A stretch of 64,000 nt of DNA from Methylobacterium fujisawaense (GTDB lineage Bacteria > Pseudomonadota > Alphaproteobacteria > Rhizobiales > Beijerinckiaceae). The notes below the pieces were generated by a model. It saw nothing but the letters and a program-made list of their open reading frames with translations, had not been told where the DNA came from and ran no database searches. Position 1 is the first letter of the stretch. Every line of letters begins with the position of its first letter. The DNA lies in assembly GCF_014138435.1 (NCBI RefSeq), contig NZ_JACJIM010000004.1, forward strand, positions 372,001 through 436,000. The letters run 5' to 3'. Shown piece by piece: positions 27,375-37,600 of the stretch. The position numbers and the translations under genes are program-made.

Positions 27375-28421
27375 ATGTATGAGGGGGACGGCCGATTTCC
27401 GCGGGTCGGCGGTGATCGGGACATATCAGAATACGCGACCGTGCGGATGAACACGGACGCGGTGCCGCTCCAGACACGTTTCGATTACTGGGTTGAGGCA
27501 TGCCGAACCATGTTCGGCAGTTTCGAGTTCGTGGATCTGGAGCGAAAGAACTTTCGCGCCGCGTTGAACACTCTGACCGTCGACAACCTCACGATCGCGC
27601 ACTACGTCGGATCGCCCCACGCCATGGTCCGGACGCGGTCTCACATCCGATCGTCCGATAACGATTTCTATCTCGTCATCCTGGCGTCGGAGCGGACCTT
27701 CAATCTGGATCACGGCCAATACCATCGATCCAGTGCCGGCGGGATCTCGCTCCTGGACAACACCCAGCCCTTCCTGGGTGCCCATCCTGAAGGCTTGGAC
27801 ATCATCAATGTCTTCATCCCGCGGGCGGTGCTGGAGCTGGCAATGGGGCCGGCCCGGTGCCTGACGGGATTGTCGATCGACGCGACGCAGACCAGCTTTC
27901 CTATCATCGTCTCGTACCTGTCCGCGCTGATCAAGCATGGCGCGACCCTCGATCCGGCCTGCCAGGCGCGCGTGGCTGCGATTGCCGTCCAACTCATCGC
28001 GGCCGGCTTTGCGGAGAAAGTGGAGTCCGACGCGCCCCGGTCCCTGGGCGGCGCCGCGATCCTGAGCCGGGCGCGGGCTTTCATCATCGACCATATCGGC
28101 GTCGAGGGCCTGTCGATCAACGATGTCGCGGCCGCGCTCAATATCTCGGTCCGCCGGCTTCAGGAGGTGGCCAGCGCGGAGAACATCGCACTGATGGATT
28201 GGATGTGGGAGCGCCGTCTGCAATTGGCGCACGCGAAGCTGGCCGATCCGGTCAACGGCGTCGTGCCGGTCGGCCTGATCGCGTATCAATGCGGGTTCGC
28301 CAGCCAGGCGCACTTCTCCCGCCGCTTCAAGGAGCGCTTCGGGCAGACGCCGACGGAGTACAAGGTCGCGTCCGGACTCACGCGGGCGGCACGCGCCGCC
28401 GCGGCGGCCGGCATGGCCTGA
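27375..28421 (+). CDS. AraC-family transcriptional regulator
   Basis: A 348-residue regulator. The N-terminal two thirds (TRFDYWVEACRTMFGSFEF onwards) is the AraC-binding-like ligand domain of the FeaR/NphR type. The last 100 residues hold the double helix-turn-helix (SINDVAAALNISVRRLQEVA and the signature GLIAYQCGFASQAHFSRRFK). The ATG at 27375 has a GAGGT site; a GTG nine codons upstream is an alternative. Such regulators usually activate a nearby catabolic gene, but neighbours here are a cation antiporter and an unknown gene, so the target is unclear. The long AT-rich leader may contain its sites. Confidence 0.9.
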   Translation: MYEGDGRFPRVGGDRDISEYATVRMNTDAVPLQTRFDYWVEACRTMFGSFEFVDLERKNFRAALNTLTVDNLTIAHYVGSPHAMVRTRSHIRSSDNDFYLVILASERTFNLDHGQYHRSSAGGISLLDNTQPFLGAHPEGLDIINVFIPRAVLELAMGPARCLTGLSIDATQTSFPIIVSYLSALIKHGATLDPACQARVAAIAVQLIAAGFAEKVESDAPRSLGGAAILSRARAFIIDHIGVEGLSINDVAAALNISVRRLQEVASAENIALMDWMWERRLQLAHAKLADPVNGVVPVGLIAYQCGFASQAHFSRRFKERFGQTPTEYKVASGLTRAARAAAAAGMA

Positions 28422-28453
28422 AGCAGGCCGGTGCGCGCAAGCCGCGGATGCCG

Positions 28454-28861
28454 TCAGATCAGGGCGGGCTGCGCGTCCTCGTGCTTGGGCCGCCGCGTCA
28501 CGCGGCTGCGCGGCGCCGGCTCGAACCCGTCGGCGAAGCTGCACCGGTAGACCAGCTCGTCCGCCGGCCCGAGGCCGGTGACCAGGGGCACCGTCACGGT
28601 GTCGCCGGAGAAGCGCCAGCCGCGGGCGCCCTTGTCCCAGTAGAGCCAGACCGTGCCGGGATAGCCGCGCAGGGTGAAGACCGCCGCCTTGCGCGACAGG
28701 GCCTGCACCGCCCGAGGGGCATACATGCCCTTGTCGCGATACGCGTCCCGGGTCGCCTCCGGCTGGCGATCCATGAAGGTGTTGCGCACCAGCTGAATCG
28801 TCGCCCCCGGCTTCCCGAGAAACCGCTTGAATTCCGTCAGATTCCGCAGGATGACCGCCAT
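28454..28861 (-). CDS. Conserved hypothetical protein, about 135 residues
   Basis: Start MAVILRNLTEFKRFLGKPGA after a GAGGAGA ribosome site; the longer frame upstream lacks support. The protein is predicted soluble and mixed alpha/beta, with aromatic-rich segments such as TVWLYWDKGARGWRFSGD, no signal peptide and no cysteine motif beyond a single Cys. I do not recognise a family. It is convergent with the AraC gene, 32 bp apart, and divergent from the VWA gene. Confidence 0.75.
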   Translation of the reverse strand: MAVILRNLTEFKRFLGKPGATIQLVRNTFMDRQPEATRDAYRDKGMYAPRAVQALSRKAAVFTLRGYPGTVWLYWDKGARGWRFSGDTVTVPLVTGLGPADELVYRCSFADGFEPAPRSRVTRRPKHEDAQPALI

Positions 28862-29196
28862 CGCAGGTCTCCTCGCCAGTCCGGTCCGGACCGCGTCGCC
28901 GCGTCCGCACACACTCGATGCCCCGAGTTGAGCGATTCCCATGACCGATTGAGTGACCGGGCGAGGCTTGTCCGGGCACATATCAACAGATTCGACAACT
29001 TATGCCCAGGTTATGAGTCCCATCGGCCCGGAGAGACTCGCTTCGGCCCGAGATCCGGCCGCGTCGACGGCGATGAATCTTGTCGACCATCGCCGAAGAC
29101 TCGAAATCCGGCCCAGAAAGTCCTGCGCCGCCCGGTGCGGCCTTGGCCGATTCGCGCGGGCTTGACCCGGGCGCCCGGCTGGCGCGTTCTCCCGGG
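28862..29196. other. Divergent intergenic region before the VWA gene
   Basis: About 335 bases. The VWA reading frame stays open back to a TTG at 29080, so part of this may be coding. The left part (28960-29040) is moderately AT-rich, with TATCAACAGATTCGACAACT, and probably holds the two promoters; no clear operator was found. Confidence 0.4.
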
Positions 29197-30372
29197 ATGC
29201 TGCTGCAGTTCTTCACGGCCCTCCGGGACGCCAAGGTCCCCGTCTCCCTGAAGGAGTACCTCATCCTGCTCGGCGCCCTGGACCGGGGCCTCGCCGGGCA
29301 CGATGTCGAGGCGTTCTACTTCCTGTCGCGCACGGCGCTCGTGAAGGACGAGGCGCATCTCGACCGGTTCGACCGGGTGTTCGGCACGGTGTTCAAGGGG
29401 CTTCAGACCCTCGGCGAGGCGGTCGAGCCCGCGGCGATCCCCGAGGAGTGGCTGCGCAAGCTCACCGAGAAGTACCTGACCGAGGCCGAGAAGGCGGAGT
29501 TGAAGGCGCTCGGCTGGGACACGCTGTTCGAGACCCTGAAGCAGCGTCTCGCCGAGCAGAAGGGGCGCCACCAGGGCGGCTCGAAATGGATCGGCACCGG
29601 CGGGACCTCGCCCTTCGGCGCCTACGGCTACAACCCCGAGGGGATCCGGATCGGCCAGGACGGGAACCGCAACTTCCGGGCGGTGAAGGTCTGGGACAAG
29701 CGGGAATTCAAGGATCTCGACGACGACCGCGAGATCGGCGCGCGCAACCTACGCCTCGCCCTCCGGCGCCTGCGCCGCTTCGCCCGGACGGGGGCGGCCG
29801 AGGAACTCGACCTCGACGGCACGATCCGGGCGAGCGCCCGCCAGGGCTATATCGACGTGAAGCTGCGGCCGGAGCGGCGCAACGCCGTGAAGGTGCTGCT
29901 GTTCCTCGATGTCGGCGGCTCGATGGACTGGCACATCGCGCAGGCGGAGGCGCTGTTCTCGGCGGCGCGCTCGGAGTTCAAGCACCTCGCGCATTACTAC
30001 TTCCACAACTGCCCCTACGAGGCGGTCTGGACCGAGAACCGGCGGCGGCACGAGGCGCAGACGCCGCTGCTCGACGTGATCCGCACCTATGGCAGCGACT
30101 ACCGGCTCGTCTTCGTGGGCGACGCCTCGATGAGCCCCTACGAGATCGCGACGCCGGGCGGCTCGGTGGAGCACTGGAACGCGGAGGCCGGCGCCGTCTG
30201 GATGCAGCGGCTCCTCGACCATTTCCCGAAGGCGGCGTGGCTGAACCCGGTGCCCGAGACGCACTGGGGCTACACCCAGTCGATCGGCATGATGCAGCGG
30301 CTGATCGCCGGCCGGATGTTCCCCCTCACCCTGGACGGGCTCGACGCGGCGGCCCGGGCGCTGGTGCGGTGA
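29197..30372 (+). CDS. VWA-domain protein (CoxE-like), probable MoxR partner
   Basis: A 391-residue cytoplasmic protein. The C-terminal von Willebrand A domain carries a metal-site motif LFLDVGGSMDW (DxGxS where many have DxSxS) and VFVGDASMSPYE. The N-terminal part (MLLQFFTALRDAKVPVSLKEYL) is typical of VWA proteins that pair with MoxR ATPases for maturation of oxidoreductases or other complexes. The start at 29197 matches family N-termini; an in-frame TTG at 29080 would add 39 residues of low complexity. The MoxR gene lies 6.7 kb to the left on the opposite strand. Confidence 0.88.
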   Translation: MLLQFFTALRDAKVPVSLKEYLILLGALDRGLAGHDVEAFYFLSRTALVKDEAHLDRFDRVFGTVFKGLQTLGEAVEPAAIPEEWLRKLTEKYLTEAEKAELKALGWDTLFETLKQRLAEQKGRHQGGSKWIGTGGTSPFGAYGYNPEGIRIGQDGNRNFRAVKVWDKREFKDLDDDREIGARNLRLALRRLRRFARTGAAEELDLDGTIRASARQGYIDVKLRPERRNAVKVLLFLDVGGSMDWHIAQAEALFSAARSEFKHLAHYYFHNCPYEAVWTENRRRHEAQTPLLDVIRTYGSDYRLVFVGDASMSPYEIATPGGSVEHWNAEAGAVWMQRLLDHFPKAAWLNPVPETHWGYTQSIGMMQRLIAGRMFPLTLDGLDAAARALVR

Positions 30373-30410
30373 GGCTCGGTATGCCCCGGCTTCGTCGCGC
30401 CGATCCGCGG

Positions 30411-30525
30411 CCTCATCCTGAGGTGCCCGCGTCTGCGGGCCTCGAAGGCGGGCGCGAGGGACCGCGGCGCTGACTGGAGGGCTCCTGCGAGGCCTCCGCT
30501 GCGCTCCGGCGCCTCAGGATGAGGG
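30411..30525. repeat. Intergenic inverted repeat at a convergent junction
   Basis: CCTCATCCTGAGGTGC (30411-30426) pairs with GCGCCTCAGGATGAGG (30509-30524) with one mismatch; an inner hairpin CCCGC-GTCT-GCGGG follows the first arm. It lies between the convergent VWA and ferredoxin genes. Confidence 0.8.
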
Positions 30526-30591
30526 TGCGGCTGGGAGGATCGGGACGCTCCGCGACATCGTGGCCCGGCCGCTCCGCGATCGGAGGGCCTG

Positions 30592-30912
30592 TCAGCCCTG
30601 CTGGGACGGCGTCGTCACCACGAGTCCGTCGAGCGCCGGGGTGATCTTGATCTGGCAGGACAGGCGGGAATTCTCGCGGACGTCGCTGGCGAAGTCGAGC
30701 ATGTCCTGCTCCATGTCCTGGGCCTTGCCGACCACCTCGATCCACGCGTCGGCGACGTAGACGTGGCAGGTGGCGCAGGCGCAGGCGCCGCCGCACTCCG
30801 CGTCGATGCCCGGCACGTTGTTGCGCAGAGCCGTCTCCATCACGGTCGCGCCGACGCTGCCTTCGACGGTCCGCTCCGTCCCGGCGTGGTCGACGTAGGT
30901 GATCTTGGGCAT
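30592..30912 (-). CDS. 2Fe-2S ferredoxin, adrenodoxin type
   Basis: A 106-residue electron carrier. Cluster cysteines are C40, C46, C49 and C86 (CGGACACATC, then LSCQ), the CX5CX2C-Xn-C arrangement of adrenodoxin/Isc-type ferredoxins. It starts [16 protein letters not shown]. Members serve cytochrome P450 systems or Fe-S cluster assembly; no P450 or ferredoxin reductase gene is adjacent, so the partner is unknown. Last before a repeat at the convergent junction with the VWA gene. Confidence 0.93.
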   Translation of the reverse strand: MPKITYVDHAGTERTVEGSVGATVMETALRNNVPGIDAECGGACACATCHVYVADAWIEVVGKAQDMEQDMLDFASDVRENSRLSCQIKITPALDGLVVTTPSQQG

Positions 30913-31046
30913 GCTGGGGGCTCCGGGCTCGCGTCGAGCGCACTCTGTCCGACGGGCGGCGTGCCTGCTTGGCGGCTGGAAACGCGGAATGCAAGCGCGG
31001 CATTAGACACCGGTCCCGGATCGATCGCCGCATTGCGGCGACCCCG

Positions 31047-31367
31047 TCAGGCCCGGGCCTCCGCGATCTCCGCCAGCGCCTGCGCGACCGCGTCCGCGAG
31101 GTCGTCGACCGGCACGGGCCCGGTGCCGTCCCGTAGGCGCGCCTCCGCGGCATCCGCCAGGGCCCGCACGCGCACGGCCCCGACGCCGGCGGCCGAGCCC
31201 TTCAGGGTATGGGCGAGGTCGGCGCGCGCGTCCCGCGGGACGGCCGGGTCGGCGAGGCGCGGCAGGATCGACCGGCACTGGCCGGCGAACAGATCCAGGA
31301 CCTCATGGGCCAGATCGGCGTCGCCACCGGTCTGGGCGTCCAGTTCCGCGGGGTCGATGGCCTGCAT
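31047..31367 (-). CDS. Hpt-domain phosphotransfer protein
   Basis: A 106-residue single-domain histidine phosphotransferase. The phosphorylated histidine is H53 in AHTLKGSAAGVGA, the Hpt signature, within a predicted four-helix bundle. It would relay phosphate between a hybrid kinase and a response regulator in the cytoplasm; no kinase is adjacent. The start is set at MQAIDPAEL. It is divergent from the giant coiled-coil gene and shares a 290-bp region with it that includes a near-match to a CtrA box. CtrA pathways use Hpt proteins (ChpT), but this one is monodomain Hpt and not ChpT-like in length. Confidence 0.88.
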   Translation of the reverse strand: MQAIDPAELDAQTGGDADLAHEVLDLFAGQCRSILPRLADPAVPRDARADLAHTLKGSAAGVGAVRVRALADAAEARLRDGTGPVPVDDLADAVAQALAEIAEARA

Positions 31368-31504
31368 GCTCGGGCTCCCGGCATCCGGATTCGTCGGGGA
31401 TTGCGGATCTGATCCACACAATTCACCCCCTGATTCGCCGGGTGGGGATCGCGCCGGACCCCTCCCCTGCGGCAGGATGGTGGACGCGGTGAGCGACGGG
31501 CGCG

Positions 31505-31521
31505 GTAACCATTCGGTTAAC
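31505..31521. promoter_or_regulatory. Near-match to a CtrA box upstream of the giant gene
   Basis: GTAACCATTCGGTTAAC differs from TTAA-N7-TTAAC by one base in the left half and has eight rather than seven spacer bases. It lies 137 bp upstream of the giant coiled-coil gene. Weak evidence on its own. Confidence 0.35.
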
Positions 31522-31657
31522 GTTTTCTGGGGCCAGTCGAGGGCTCGGGTATCGACAGTCGCTGCCTGAGTTTAGTCTTGTAATGGTAAACGGGGCGTTG
31601 CGTCTCCGGCATCAGCCTTCCCCAAGGCGTCGGTGAACCCGTGTAACGAGGCGTTGA

Positions 31658-34600
31658 ATGGCGACCGAGAAGAAGCTGAAGGACCCGGCCGAGGCCGCGC
31701 TCTCTGCGATCGAGCAGGCGCTGAACCTCGACGCCCTGACGCCGAACGGCACCGATGGCCGCGCCGAGCCACGCCTGCCCGATGTAGGTGACGCCGAGCC
31801 GCTCCTCGACGGCGGCCTCGATGCCGCCGGGCGGACCATGCCGCCGCGCCTCGATCTCGACCCGCCGCTCGCCTCCGACCTGCCGCCGCCGGGCCTGGAC
31901 CGCCCGCGCCGCGAGGGCGGGCTCCTGCCCCCCGACCGCTCGCTGGTGGCCAACGACGACCGGCGCAACATCGGCATCCTGCAGCAGACCCTGCGGGTGC
32001 GCTCCTCGCCCAAGCCCTACCTGCTCGCGCTCGCCGCCGGCGCCGTCTGGATCGGCGCCCTGGTGCTGATCGCATGGTCGAAGTCCGAGGGCGACCTGCG
32101 CGCCGTCGTGTCGGGGCTCTCTGCCCTGCAGGCGAGCGTCGGCGCCGCGGCGCTGTTCGGCCCGGTGGTGCTGTTCGTGATCGCCGCCATGCTGGCGGTG
32201 CGCGCCCAGGAGATGCGCCTCGTCGCCCGTGCGGTGGGCGAGGTCGCGGTGCGTCTGGCCGAGCCCGAGAGCTTCTCCACCGACGCGGTCCTGACCATGT
32301 CGCAGACCGTGCGCCGCGAGGTGGCGGCGGTGGGCGACGGCGTCGAGCGGGCGCTCGCCCGGGCCGGCGAGCTGGAGACCCTGGTCCGGGGCGAGATCGC
32401 CACCCTGGAGCGGGCCTATTCCGACAACGAGATCCGCATCCGCTCCCTCGTGGACGAGCTCGTGGCCCAGCGCGAGGCGATCGTCACCAACGCCGACCGG
32501 GTGCGCAGCGCCATTGCCGGCTCCCACCAGAGCCTGAGCCAGGACCTGGAAGGCGCCTCGGACCGGATCGTCTCGGCCGTGACCGGCGCGGGTGAGCGGG
32601 TGACCGGCGCCCTGGAGACCCGCGGCGCCGCGATCACCGCCTCCCTGGGCGAGGCCGGCGACCGGGTGGTCAACCTCATGACCGCCCGCGGCAGCGACCT
32701 CGTCGACACCCTCGCGGCCACCAGCCAGGAGGTGCGCGGCGCCATCCAGGAGGTCGGCGAGACCCTGACCCGCAGCTTCGAGGATCGCGCCGGCGCGGCG
32801 ACCGGCGCCTTCCAGGCCGCCGGCACCACCCTGGCCGATCGCCTGTCCGAGAATGCCGGCGCCCTCACCCGGACCCTGGAAGAGACCGGCAGCCGCGTCA
32901 GCGACGCGCTGGAGCGCCAGGCCGGCACCGTGCGCGAGAGCTTCGAGCGATCCGTGACGGGGCTGGAATCCGTCTTCCTGTCCCGGGGCTCGGAGCTGAC
33001 CGAGCGCTTCGGCGCGATGGGCGCCGACATCACCGCCCGCTTCGCCGAGACCGGCTCGGCCCTCACCCAGGACATCGCCGGCCGCGGCCTCGCGCTGCGC
33101 GCCGAGATCGAGAGCGCCGGCCTGTCGGTCGCCGAGACGATCGAGGGCCGCGGGCGCGATGCCCAGGCTGCCCTGGCGCTGGCGGCCAGCGGCGCCGGCG
33201 AGACCCTGACGGCCCGTGCCGGCGCCGTGCGCGACGACCTCGTCGGCACCGCCGAGCGGATCGCCGAAGGGCTGGCGGAGCGCGGAAGCGCCCTCGCCGA
33301 GCGGATGGACGGCATCGCGGCGCGCCTCGACGAGACCGTGACGGTCCGGGCCGCGGACCTGGAGCACCGGGTCGCCGCCGCGGCCGAGCAGGCCGGCGGC
33401 AGCATCGCGCACCGGACCGAGACGGTGGCGGCGCGCCTGGAGGCCGCCTTCGCGGCCCTGGGCCAGGGCTTCGAGGCGGGGGCCTCCTCGGCGGTCCAAT
33501 CCCTGCGGGGCACCGTCGAAAGCCTGTCGGGCGAGATCGACGACCGCACCGCCGAGGCGGTCGCGGCGCTCCAGCGCGGGGCCGAGGCGGCCACCAGCGC
33601 CCTGCGCGGCACGACCGACGAGGCCACCGGCGCGGTCGAGGCCCGGACCCTTGAGGCCGTGCGGGTGTTCGAGCGCCGGGTCGCGGATTCCGCCACCACC
33701 CTGTCGGCGCGCACCGAGGAGGCCGCCGCGGCGCTGCGCGCCGCCGCCGATCAGGCCGGCCAGGCCGCCGAGACGCAGACGCGGGATGCCGCCGCCCGGC
33801 TCACCGCGGCCCTGGAGACCCTGCGCACCGCCTCCGGCGAGGTCTCCGGCGCCGTGGAGGCCGAGACCGCGATCCTCACCGCCCGGTTCCGCGACGCCGC
33901 CGACCGCGCCGGCACGGAACTCGGCGAGCGCGGCACGGCCGCCGTCTCGGCCGTCCGCGCCGCCCTCGACGACCTCAACCGCGAACTCGCCGCCCGGACC
34001 GGCGACGCCACCGGCAGCCTCGCCGAGGCCGCCCGCGCCATCTCGGCCGACCTCGCCGCCCGGATCGGCGAGATGGAAGCGGCCTTCGGCGCGCATGGCC
34101 GCGGCGTCGCCGAGCTGCTCGCCAGCCATGCCGACGAGACCCAGGCCCGGATCAGCGGCACCGGCCGCGACATCGTGCTCGCCGTGGCGAGCCAGGGCGC
34201 CCGCATCGCCGACACCCTCAGCCAGACCGGTGCGAGCTTCGCCGAGACCGCCGACGGCCGGGTCCGGGCGATCGACGAGACGCTGGGCAGCCGCCTCGCC
34301 GCCCTGCAGGAGACCATCGCCCGCGGCGACATCCTGGCCGACCGGATCGGCCGCGACACCGCCGCCCTCGGCGAGACCGTCGGCGCCCGTCTGGAGGAGA
34401 TGGACCGGCTCCTCACCGGCAAGGGCGAGGCCGTGGCCGAGACGATAACGGCCCGGGCCCGCGAGGCCGGCAGCCTGATCGAGACCCATCTCGGGGGCCT
34501 GGAGACGCGCTCCGCGGAGCGGGCCGCCGCGATCGCCGCCACCGTGGCCGACCTCGTCGGCCAGATCGACGGTCATCTCGGCAGCCGCACCAGCGCGGCG

Positions 34601-37600
34601 GACGAGGCGCTGCGCGCCCGGACCGACGAGATGGCGCGGGTCATGGCCGAGGGCCATCGCGGCCTGATGGAGATGTTGGAGGGCCGCACCAACGGCCTCG
34701 GCCAGGACATCGCCCGGCACACGGGTGAGATCGCCCGCCGGATCGAGGAGAGCGCCGGCCATTTCGACACCGGCGTCATCGGCCGCCTGCAGGCGATCGC
34801 CGAGACCCTGGACGAGCGTGCCCGCCTCGTGGACGAGAGCTTCGGCGTGCAGGCCTTCGAGGCGATCCGCCTCATCGAGGCGCGCACCCGCGCGGTGGAC
34901 GAGGAGCTGGCCGGCCGGACCCGCGACCTCGTGGCGATGATCGCCGATCGGACCGGCGGCCTCGATGGCGCCATGGCCGAGCGCGTCCGCGCCCTCACCG
35001 GCACCATCGAGGAGGCCACCCGCGGCCTCGAGACCGCGCTGGCGAACCGAGCCGAGTCGATGGTCCGGCTGGTGGACGAGCGCACCGAGAGCGCCGACGC
35101 GGCTTTGACCGCCCGCACCGAGGCCGTGCACGCCGCCTTCGCCGAGCGCGCCGACCTCCTCGGCCGTCTCATCGACGAGCGCATCGCCGCCATGTCGGGC
35201 GAGCTCGACGAGAAGGGCCGCGCCGTGTTCGGGGCGATCGGCGGCCGGATCACCGAGCTGGCCCGCCTGCTCGACCGCGGCGGCACCTCCCTCGCCGAGC
35301 TGATCGACCAGCGCGGCGACAGCGTGCTCGCCAAGCTCCAGCAGACCATCGCGGATGCCGAGCGGATGCTCGATGCCGGCGAGGGCCGCCTGGGCCACAC
35401 CCTGTCGAGCCGCACCGCCGACATCAGCGGCCTGCTCGACGAGGGCGTGCGCTCGGTCCACACCCTGCTGGACGACCGGACCAACCAGATCCGCGTCATG
35501 CTGGACGACCACGCCGGCACCCTGGCCGCCACCCTCGACGGCCGCATGGGCCCGATCCACGCCGCGCTGGACGGCCGCGGGCAGGCGCTGGTCACCGCCC
35601 TGGAGGGCGCGTTCGGCTCCGCCAGCGGCGCCCTGGACGAACGGACCCGCCAGCTCGGCAGCCTGTTCGACGAGCGGCTCGGCCATCTCGAGAGCCTGGT
35701 CGACGGCCGCGGCAACCGCCTCGCCGACACCCTCACCGCCCGGGCCCAGGCCCTGCGCACCCTGTTCGAGGAGGCCCAGGCGGCCCTCGACGGCGTGGTC
35801 GAGGGCGGCGGCGGCCGCTTCGCCGCCACGGTCGATGCCCGCATCCAATCCCTGCGCGCGGTGCTGGAGGAGGCGCCCGCCGCCGTCTCGGCGCTGGTCG
35901 AGACCCGCGAGCGCCAGCTCGCCGCCACCCTCGACGCGCGCACGCAGCGCCTGCAGACCCTCTTCGAGGAGGCTCAGGCCGGCCTGCGCGACCTCGTGGA
36001 CGGACGCGGCCAGGACGTCGCCGACGCCATCGCGGCCCGGACCGAGGGCCTGCGCGCGACCCTCGACGCGGCACCCGCCCAGATGGCGGACCTGCTGGAT
36101 TCCCGCCTCTCGGACCTTCAGGGCCTGTTCGAGCGGGCGCAGGGCGAGATCGACCGCCTCGTGGACAACCGCGGCCGCCAGATCGCCGGGACCATCGAGC
36201 ACCGCACCCAGGCGCTCCAGGCGACCATCGAGGGGGTGAACCCGGCCATCGCCGGCCTGCTCGAGGAGCGCGAGAACCGGCTCGCCGAGACTCTCAAGGA
36301 GCGGACGGGCGAGCTGCAGACCCTGTTCGATCGGGTGCAGAACCGCCTCGGCGCGCTGGTCGAAGGTACCGGCCGCGACGTGTCCGAGCGGGTCGACGCG
36401 CGCATCGAGACCCTGCGGTCGACCTTCGAGCAGGCGCGCGCGTCCATCGAGGGGCTTCTGGAGGACCGCAGCCAGGCCCTGGTGGCGGCGGCCGAGGGCC
36501 GTACCGGCGCCCTCGTGGAGGTCTTCGACACCCGGCTGCGGGATCTCGACGGCGTCGTCGAAGGTCGCACCGGCGCCCTGGTTCAGACCTTCGACGCCCG
36601 GCTGCGCGACCTCGACGGCGTCGTCCGAGGCCGTACCGGCGCTCTGGTCGAGACCTTCGACACCCGGCTGCGCGATTTCGACGGCGTCGTCGAGGGTCGT
36701 ACCGGCGCCCTGGTCGAGGCCTTCGACACCCGGCTGCGGGATCTCGACGGCATCGTCGAGGGCCGCACCGCGGCCCTGGCGCAGGCCGTGGAGGCGCAGA
36801 GCGAGGCCCTGGCCCGTGGCGTCGACGCCCGCGCCGATGCCTTCACCCAGCGCATCGACAGCCGCATGCGGCTGTTCGCGACCCTGGTGGCGCAGCGCGC
36901 CGACACCCTGGCCACCGCCTTCGACGACCGCCACGAGGCCTTCGCGGGCCTGATGGACGAGCGCACGGCGTCCCTGGTCGCCGCCCTCGACGAGCGGGCG
37001 CGGGCCCATGCCGAGCAGGTCGACGCCCACAACGCGGCGCTGGCCGAGACCCTCAGCCGCCGCGAGGCCGCGCTCGCCGGCCTGATCGACGCCCGCACCG
37101 AGGCCCTCGGGGCCGGGTTCGAGCGCCGTGCCACGGCGCTCGGCGCCCTGGTGGATGCCCGCGGCGAGGCCCTGTCCCGCCGCCTCGCCGAGAGCGCCGA
37201 GACCCTGGTGCGCGCCATCGAGGAGCGCGGCGGCGCGCTCGTCGCCAGCGTCGAGGGCAGCGGCCGCGCGGTCGGCGACAGCCTGGAGGGCCATGTCGAG
37301 CGCCTGCGCGGCGCCATCGACGGGCCGATGATGGACCTGTCCCGGGCCCTGGCGGACCGGGCCGAGGCGATCGAGCGGGCGCTCGCCGAGACCGGCGTCC
37401 CCCTGGCCGAGAGCCTGCGGGCGCGGACAGAGGAACTGGCCGTGCAGTCGCGGGCCTCGGCCGAGCTGCTGCGCGCCGCCGTCGAGGACGGCGCGGGCCG
37501 CACCCTCTCGGAGCTGTTCGAGACCAACGACCGGATGGGTCGCGAACTCGGCAGCCTGCTGCAGCGGATCGAGGCCGCCAACACCGCACTCACCGACCTC

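Noticed and set aside
28960-29040. A replication origin with DnaA boxes
   Set aside because: Only loose resemblance to a DnaA box, with no cluster of boxes, no AT-rich unwinding region and no dnaA or parAB nearby.
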